DNA from: Alphaproteobacteria bacterium
GTDB taxonomy: Bacteria; Pseudomonadota; Alphaproteobacteria; JAGOMX01
Assembly: GCA_017993335.1 (NCBI GenBank)
Contig: JAGOMX010000014.1
Span: 1 to 36,816, forward strand
Direction of reading: 5' to 3'
DNA: 36,816 bases
The first letter of the stretch is position 1, and every line of letters starts with the position of its first letter. Positions 32,437-36,816 of the stretch are shown here, one piece after another. The notes under the pieces are model-generated. The model had not been told where the DNA came from and ran no database searches. It saw only the letters and a list, made by a program, of their open reading frames with translations. The position numbers were made by a program, and so were the translations under genes.

Positions 32437-33540
32437 CTAAACGTTAAATCGGAAATGAAATACATCCCCGTCTTTTGGCATATAGTCTTTACCCTCTTGG
32501 CGCCATTTTCCAGCTGTCTTCGCGCCGGTCTCACCATTATAAAGCACATAGTCTTCATAGGCGATGGTTTCCGCACAAATAAACCCCCGTTGGAAATCCG
32601 TGTGGATTACGCCAGCGGCCTCCGGTGCGGTTGATTTCTGCCGCAGAGTCCAAGCCCGAGCCTCCTTTGGTCCAATTGTAAAAAATGTCATAAGCCCCAG
32701 CAACTCGTACCCTTTGCGAATAACTTGTGCCAGACCTGTTTCCTTTAGACCCAAAGATTCTAAATATTCTTTCTTCTCTTCTTCCGCTTCCAACACCGCA
32801 ATCTCTGATTCGATAGCCGCAGAAATAATAGCCACCTGACTTCCCTCCTGCAAGGCATAGGCCTGTACTTTTTCGGTTAGGGCGTTACCCGTTGCGGCCT
32901 CATCCTCATTCACGTTGCACACATACAAGACAGGCTTTGAGGTTAATAATTGTAGCGCCCGAAAGGCATCTGCCTCGCCCTCTTCTAATTCCACAAATCG
33001 CGCAGGCCGTCCATCGTTCAATAAAGGTAATGTTTTTTCCACTAACTTTAACGTCAACAGCAAGTCCTTATCTTTACTGTTTTTTGCCTTTTTTTCTAGA
33101 TTGTCTTTTCGTTTAATGAGACTTTCTAAATCGGAAAGCATTAGCTCTGTATTAATGGTTTCAATATCGCGAATCGGGTCAACTTTTCCATCCACGTGAG
33201 TAATGTCATCGTTTTCAAAACAACGCAGTACATGCACAATTGCATCAACCTCACGGATATTACCAAGAAACTGATTGCCCAGCCCCTCCCCTTTACTTGC
33301 GCCGCGCACCAGGCCAGCTATATCGACAAATCCTAATTGCGTCGGAATAATTTTTGCCGATCCTGCAATTTCCGCAAGTCGTAACAAACGATCATCAGGC
33401 ACACCAACCTTCCCCACATTGGGCTCAATCGTACAAAATGGATAATTGGCGGCCTCAGCCGAAGCCGTTGCGGTCAACGCGTTAAATAATGTTGATTTCC
33501 CCACATTTGGCAGTCCAACAATACCACAATTAAAGCCCAT
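32437..33540 (-). CDS. ychF: Redox/ribosome-associated ATPase YchF (OLA1 family)
   Basis: About 366 residues. This Obg-related P-loop NTPase binds ribosomes and prefers ATP. Walker A is GLPNVGKST (9-17), followed by TIEPNVGKVGVPDDRL, G3 DIAGLVRGASKGEGLGN, and the family hallmark NVNE in place of NKxD (VCNVNEDEA). The TGS-like C-terminus includes GLMTFFTIGPKEARAWT and DFQRGFICAE. The ATG at 33540 has AGGGGA 9 nt upstream; it starts 13 nt after the pth stop, so the two are cotranscribed. Confidence 0.97.
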   Translation of the reverse strand: MGFNCGIVGLPNVGKSTLFNALTATASAEAANYPFCTIEPNVGKVGVPDDRLLRLAEIAGSAKIIPTQLGFVDIAGLVRGASKGEGLGNQFLGNIREVDAIVHVLRCFENDDITHVDGKVDPIRDIETINTELMLSDLESLIKRKDNLEKKAKNSKDKDLLLTLKLVEKTLPLLNDGRPARFVELEEGEADAFRALQLLTSKPVLYVCNVNEDEAATGNALTEKVQAYALQEGSQVAIISAAIESEIAVLEAEEEKKEYLESLGLKETGLAQVIRKGYELLGLMTFFTIGPKEARAWTLRQKSTAPEAAGVIHTDFQRGFICAETIAYEDYVLYNGETGAKTAGKWRQEGKDYMPKDGDVFHFRFNV

Positions 33541-33553
33541 TGGTTTATTTCCC

Positions 33554-34126
33554 CTATTTCGTTTGTTGACGGCGAGCAATTTCAGACATAAATCGCTCCT
33601 TATCCCCCGCGACCAATCGCGGTAATTCATCCACTAGAATATGGATTAAGTCTTGGACATCATTCTTTTCAAAAGAAGCAAAATCTTGCAAAACATATGA
33701 AGACACAGGCTGTCCGCCCACAGGTCTGTCCACACCGAATCTTACACGTGTATATTCTTTTTCTATATACTGATCCAAACTTTTGATGCCGTTGTGGCCT
33801 GCTGCACTGCCGCCAATCTTTACCTTTACCTTGCCTAAAACTAAATCGATTTCGTCATAAAACACGTATACATTTTCTACCGGTATTTTATAAAATCGGA
33901 TACATTCACTCACCGATTTACCGGAAAGATTCATATAGGTCATAGGCTTTAGTAATGCAATATTCTGATCCGCCAGGCGGCCAGTTGCATAAGCACCTTG
34001 AAATTTGGATATGTAGGCGGGAAACTTATATTCTGCCTGAATGGCATCTAAAATACGAAAGCCAATATTATGGCGGTTATTGGCATACTGAACACCCGGA
34101 TTTCCTAACCCGACCATTAACAGCAT
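33554..34126 (-). CDS. pth: Peptidyl-tRNA hydrolase
   Basis: The 190-residue enzyme releases tRNA from stalled peptidyl-tRNA. Conserved features are MVGLGNPGVQYANNRHNIGF (N9 and catalytic H19), LLKPMTYMNLSGKSV, VFYDEIDLVLGKVKVK and GGSAAGHNGIKSL. AGGGGAC precedes the ATG at 34126. It sits between rplY and ychF in the common proteobacterial order, with 30 bp to the former. Confidence 0.97.
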   Translation of the reverse strand: MLLMVGLGNPGVQYANNRHNIGFRILDAIQAEYKFPAYISKFQGAYATGRLADQNIALLKPMTYMNLSGKSVSECIRFYKIPVENVYVFYDEIDLVLGKVKVKIGGSAAGHNGIKSLDQYIEKEYTRVRFGVDRPVGGQPVSSYVLQDFASFEKNDVQDLIHILVDELPRLVAGDKERFMSEIARRQQTK

Positions 34127-34156
34127 GCCCGTCCCCTATATTTTCATTAGATCGAT

Positions 34157-34777
34157 TTAAGAATCAGCGTTTTCTGCTGAATCATCCCCATCACCGCCAG
34201 ATGAGCGTAGGCTCGAAGGGGCGATAATCGTTGCAATCGTATGATCCTGCTCCATGTGCAAAACATGAGCATCCTTTGGAAGATTCAAGTCACTCACATG
34301 GATAGACGCATGCAAGTTTTGACCGGCTAAATCAAACTCGATTTTCTCAGGAATTTTTTCCGCATCACAGTTCAACGCAATTTCGTGAACGACAATGTTC
34401 AACATACCACCACGCTTAATACCTGGGCAGGTTTCCTCATTTAAGAAAACGATCGGAACAGAAACTTCTAAACGAGCGCCTTTAGCAATACGCATAAAGT
34501 CAATATGTGTCGGATGATCTTTTACTACATGCAACTGCAAATCCCGTGGAATTACACGTTCTTTTTTTCCATCCAATGTAAGATCGTAAATTTTTGTAAA
34601 GAAGGCGCTGTTACGAGCATCCTTCAAAATTGCACGGGGATCAATCGAAATAGATACAGGATCTTTTCCGCCGCCATAAATCACACCTGGTAAACGTCCC
34701 TCGCGACGGACTGCACGCGCCCCACCTGTTCCAACGAGAGGACGAACTTGCGCCTCAATACTGCCTATGTTCGCCAT
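34157..34777 (-). CDS. rplY: 50S ribosomal protein L25/general stress protein Ctc
   Basis: The 206-residue long (Ctc/TL5-type) L25 binds 5S rRNA. The N-terminal domain has RPLVGTGGARAVRREGRLPGVIYGG (in part) and RDLQLHVVKDHPTHIDFMRI. The C-terminal TL5-like beta domain has VPIVFLNEETCPGIKRGGML and the usual acidic Ser-rich tail. GGAG 7 nt upstream supports the ATG. It leads the rplY-pth-ychF operon. Confidence 0.96.
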   Translation of the reverse strand: MANIGSIEAQVRPLVGTGGARAVRREGRLPGVIYGGGKDPVSISIDPRAILKDARNSAFFTKIYDLTLDGKKERVIPRDLQLHVVKDHPTHIDFMRIAKGARLEVSVPIVFLNEETCPGIKRGGMLNIVVHEIALNCDAEKIPEKIEFDLAGQNLHASIHVSDLNLPKDAHVLHMEQDHTIATIIAPSSLRSSGGDGDDSAENADS

Positions 34778-34904
34778 TTAAAACTCCATATCCTTTTTTA
34801 CTATTGATTTCTAAGTGGATCTATATCACGTCCACAAATAATTTTCCATACATGAGTGCTATATTTGCACTCTTTTTACGTTTTTTTCCAGACTTTTTTT
34901 TAAA

Positions 34905-35837
34905 TTAATTAAATAGACTGGAAACAGACTCATTTAGGCCTATACGATGAATAGCCTCTCCCAACACCGGGCCGACAGGTAAAACCCTTATTTTTGAGAC
35001 ATTTTTGGCATTTTCCGTTAACTGAATTGTATCCGTTAAGACCATTTCCTGAATCGCAGAATTCTGGATATTTTCCACACCTTTTCCGGACAAGACACCA
35101 TGCGTCACATAAGCATAAACAGAAACAGCCCCCTTATCCATTAAGGCCTTAGCTGCATTACAAAGAGTTCCACCAGAATCCACAATGTCATCAAAAAGGA
35201 TGCAAACCCGTCCGCTCACATCGCCGATAACATTCATAACTTCCGAAACACCAGCCGCCTCGCGACGTTTATCAATTATGGCCAAATCCCCGTCAATCCT
35301 TTTCGCTAAGGACCGAGCTCGCGTCACACCACCCACATCTGGACTGACAATGGTTACAGCCCCCTTATCAAATCTTTGCAGGATGTCTCGCGAAAACATC
35401 GGCGCCACGTACAAATTATCTACAGGAATATCAAAAAATCCCTGCACCTGAGTGGCATGCAAATCAACCGTTAAAACACGATTGGCGCCAGCGATAGTGA
35501 TCAAATTGGCAACGAGCTTAGCGGAAATGGGGGTGCGAGGACCTGTTTTTCTGTCTTGGCGCGCATATCCGAAATAAGGAATAACCGCCGTCACCGTTTT
35601 AGCAGAGCCCCGTTTTAAAGCATCCATAATAACCAGCAACTCCATCAGGTTATCATTGGCTGGATAAGACGTCGGCTGAATAACAAACACATCTTCACCC
35701 CGAACGCTTTCTAATATCTCCACAAACACCTCATTGTCGGAAAATCTACGTATGTGCGCTTCCGTCAAGGGAAAGTGAAGGAAATTAGCCACCTCCATGG
35801 CAAGAGGCTTGTTACTGTTACCGGTAATTATCTTCAT
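34905..35837 (-). CDS. prs: Ribose-phosphate pyrophosphokinase (PRPP synthetase)
   Basis: The 310-residue enzyme makes PRPP from ribose 5-phosphate and ATP. Motifs visible are [20 protein letters not shown], the ATP-binding [29 protein letters not shown], the flexible loop DKRREA, and the PRPP-binding loop [14 protein letters not shown]. Length matches class I enzymes. GGAGGG about 6 nt upstream of the ATG. The 127 bp between it and rplY hold no gene; no convincing terminator was seen. Confidence 0.97.
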   Translation of the reverse strand: MKIITGNSNKPLAMEVANFLHFPLTEAHIRRFSDNEVFVEILESVRGEDVFVIQPTSYPANDNLMELLVIMDALKRGSAKTVTAVIPYFGYARQDRKTGPRTPISAKLVANLITIAGANRVLTVDLHATQVQGFFDIPVDNLYVAPMFSRDILQRFDKGAVTIVSPDVGGVTRARSLAKRIDGDLAIIDKRREAAGVSEVMNVIGDVSGRVCILFDDIVDSGGTLCNAAKALMDKGAVSVYAYVTHGVLSGKGVENIQNSAIQEMVLTDTIQLTENAKNVSKIRVLPVGPVLGEAIHRIGLNESVSSLFN

Positions 35838-35881
35838 AAAGGCCCTCCACTAAATTATTATTTTACTGGAGATTAACAGGC

Positions 35882-36295
35882 TCATTGTTGGTTGTAAACA
35901 TCATAGGCATGTTGAATCTGAGATAGTCTTTGCGCGAAGAGAGTCTCCTCACAGGGCACGGACGGCTCACCATTCCATATATTGCCTGGCCATGCCTTAT
36001 CGTCTTTATAACGACAAACCACATGCACATGCAGTTGTGGTACGACATTACCTAAGGTAGCGATGTTTAGCTTATCTGGTGAAAAAAGGTTTCTTAGAAT
36101 GCGACTCGTCTGATCAATTTCTGTCATCAGATCCATCTGCTGCTGTGTAGATAGATCTATCAACTCTCGTACAGATTCTACCTGAGGTATCAGCATTAAC
36201 CATATGTAATCTTGATGCTGAACAAGACGCACTTGCGACAACTTAAGTTGCTGTACCCACACTGAAGTTTCCTCTAACCGCCGATCATTCATCAT
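35882..36295 (-). CDS. HIT-family nucleotide hydrolase/transferase-like protein
   Basis: About 137 residues. The histidine-triad region reads VVPQLHVHVVCRYKDDKAWPGNIW, with Gln at the first His position, as is common in this GalT-like subgroup of proteobacterial HIT proteins. The substrate is unknown. Three near-adjacent start codons exist (TTG 36298, ATG 36295, ATG 36292). ATG 36295 is chosen because it overlaps the stop of the ankyrin gene as TGATG and has GAGGAT upstream. Confidence 0.88.
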   Translation of the reverse strand: MMNDRRLEETSVWVQQLKLSQVRLVQHQDYIWLMLIPQVESVRELIDLSTQQQMDLMTEIDQTSRILRNLFSPDKLNIATLGNVVPQLHVHVVCRYKDDKAWPGNIWNGEPSVPCEETLFAQRLSQIQHAYDVYNQQ

Positions 36296-36672
36296 CAATT
36301 TTTATCCTCGAACTTTTTCGCCCCTATAGACTCAAGGTAATCCTTGGCATCATGATGCCCCCGTTCAATAGCAATGTCTAGTGGTGTTTGATCAGATTTC
36401 GTTTCGTCATTTATACATTTGCCACCGATTTTTTCAAACAACAGCGCCAAAACTTGCCTCGATCGATAGACGTTAGCCGCCGCAAAATGGAACACATTCC
36501 AATTGTTATAATCGGTAAAGTCCGTGCACAACCCCTTTTCCAAAAGTAAACTCACCACATCTTCATGGCTCTTCAGGCAAGCGACAGTCAAAAACGAGTC
36601 CCCTTCCCCATCGTGGCCAGGGTTTATCACGAGATCTAAAGACGCTTTTTTAAGAATGAGCATCTTCATCAT
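36295..36672 (-). CDS. Small ankyrin-repeat protein
   Basis: About 125 residues with roughly three ankyrin units: GEGDSFLTVACLKSHEDVVSLLLEKG, NNWNVFHFAAANVYRSRQVLALLFEKIG and SDQTPLDIAIERGHHDAKDYLESIGAK (each in part). No signal peptide. The ATG at 36672 follows GAAGGG by 10 nt; an in-frame TTG at 36696 lies next to a perfect hairpin and is less likely. Its TGA overlaps the HIT start, so the two are translated together. Ankyrin proteins of endosymbionts often act on host partners, but this short cytoplasmic one may be housekeeping. Confidence 0.8.
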   Translation of the reverse strand: MMKMLILKKASLDLVINPGHDGEGDSFLTVACLKSHEDVVSLLLEKGLCTDFTDYNNWNVFHFAAANVYRSRQVLALLFEKIGGKCINDETKSDQTPLDIAIERGHHDAKDYLESIGAKKFEDKN

Positions 36673-36696
36673 CCGCAAACGACCCTTCAAATTCAA

Positions 36697-36747
36697 ATAC
36701 CACCACCAAAGGTGGTGGTATGATAATGTGAAGCGCTCAAAGCGCTT
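36697..36747. terminator. Two adjacent perfect hairpins upstream of the ankyrin gene
   Basis: ATACCACCACC/GGTGGTGGTAT (36697-36721, 3-nt loop) and AAGCGCT/AGCGCTT (36731-36747, 3-nt loop). Neither has a T-tract on the minus strand. They probably separate the gene beyond the right edge from the ankyrin-HIT pair, or are palindromic repeats. Confidence 0.4.
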
Positions 36748-36754
36748 GTTGTTT

Positions 36755-36816
36755 TTACTTCGTCAAATTTAGGGAAAGCTGATCAGACGCCCGATCCTTT
36801 TGATCTTGCTCAATAA
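36755..36816 (-). CDS. Possible C-terminus of a gene continuing beyond the right edge
   Basis: A minus-strand frame enters from the edge and reads IEQDQKDRASDQLSLNLTK before TAA (36757-36755). It is followed by the hairpins at 36697-36747. Only 19 residues are visible, so the product cannot be named and coding status is uncertain. Confidence 0.3.
   Translation of the reverse strand, partial: IEQDQKDRASDQLSLNLTK

Overview
The window most likely comes from an intracellular or amoeba-associated alphaproteobacterium of the Holosporales/Paracaedibacter/Odyssella kind. This is an inference from AT-rich DNA, a MucR/Ros regulator, a sigma-54-type flagellin promoter, the rplY-pth-ychF cluster, and an unusual load of eukaryote-like repeat proteins (Sel1, ankyrin, F-box/LRR) and small exported proteins. 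No rRNA, tRNA or CRISPR array was seen.

Left part (1-7.6 kb): the 3' part of a Sel1-repeat gene whose C-terminus looks like a YoeB/RelE-type toxin domain; an XRE/S24 regulator lacking the usual protease residues; an unknown gene behind a 16-bp inverted repeat; a small exported protein; ubiE; an AhpD-like protein; a YceI protein; an exported unknown; and an acyl carrier protein fused to a PlsC-type acyltransferase. Middle (7.6-18.2 kb): a candidate structured small RNA, a VanX-like dipeptidase, tsaB, mucR, a queuosine/queuine salvage pair (YhhQ transporter and tgt, overlapping), a PhoD-like phosphatase, flagellin and fliD. Two related MITE-like elements sit immediately downstream of genes, one between mucR and tgt and one after fliD.

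Right part (18.2-36.8 kb): an exported Cys-containing protein, recG, an AAA/DUF4143 ATPase with three exactly spaced 16-bp operator-like repeats built into its promoter, a Sel1 protein apparently split at an A8 tract, and then two large neighbouring exported proteins. Both large proteins start with the same papain-like (Tox-PL-like) domain. One continues into an F-box plus leucine-rich repeats, the other into a long Sel1/TPR solenoid. They look like a modular host-directed effector locus and are the most striking part of the window. The tail holds housekeeping genes on the minus strand (dnaN, ychF, pth, rplY, prs) and an ankyrin-HIT gene pair with overlapping stop and start.

Most housekeeping calls rest on clear motifs. 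Functions given for the repeat-rich proteins, the small RNA and the regulatory sites are inferences from sequence reading alone.
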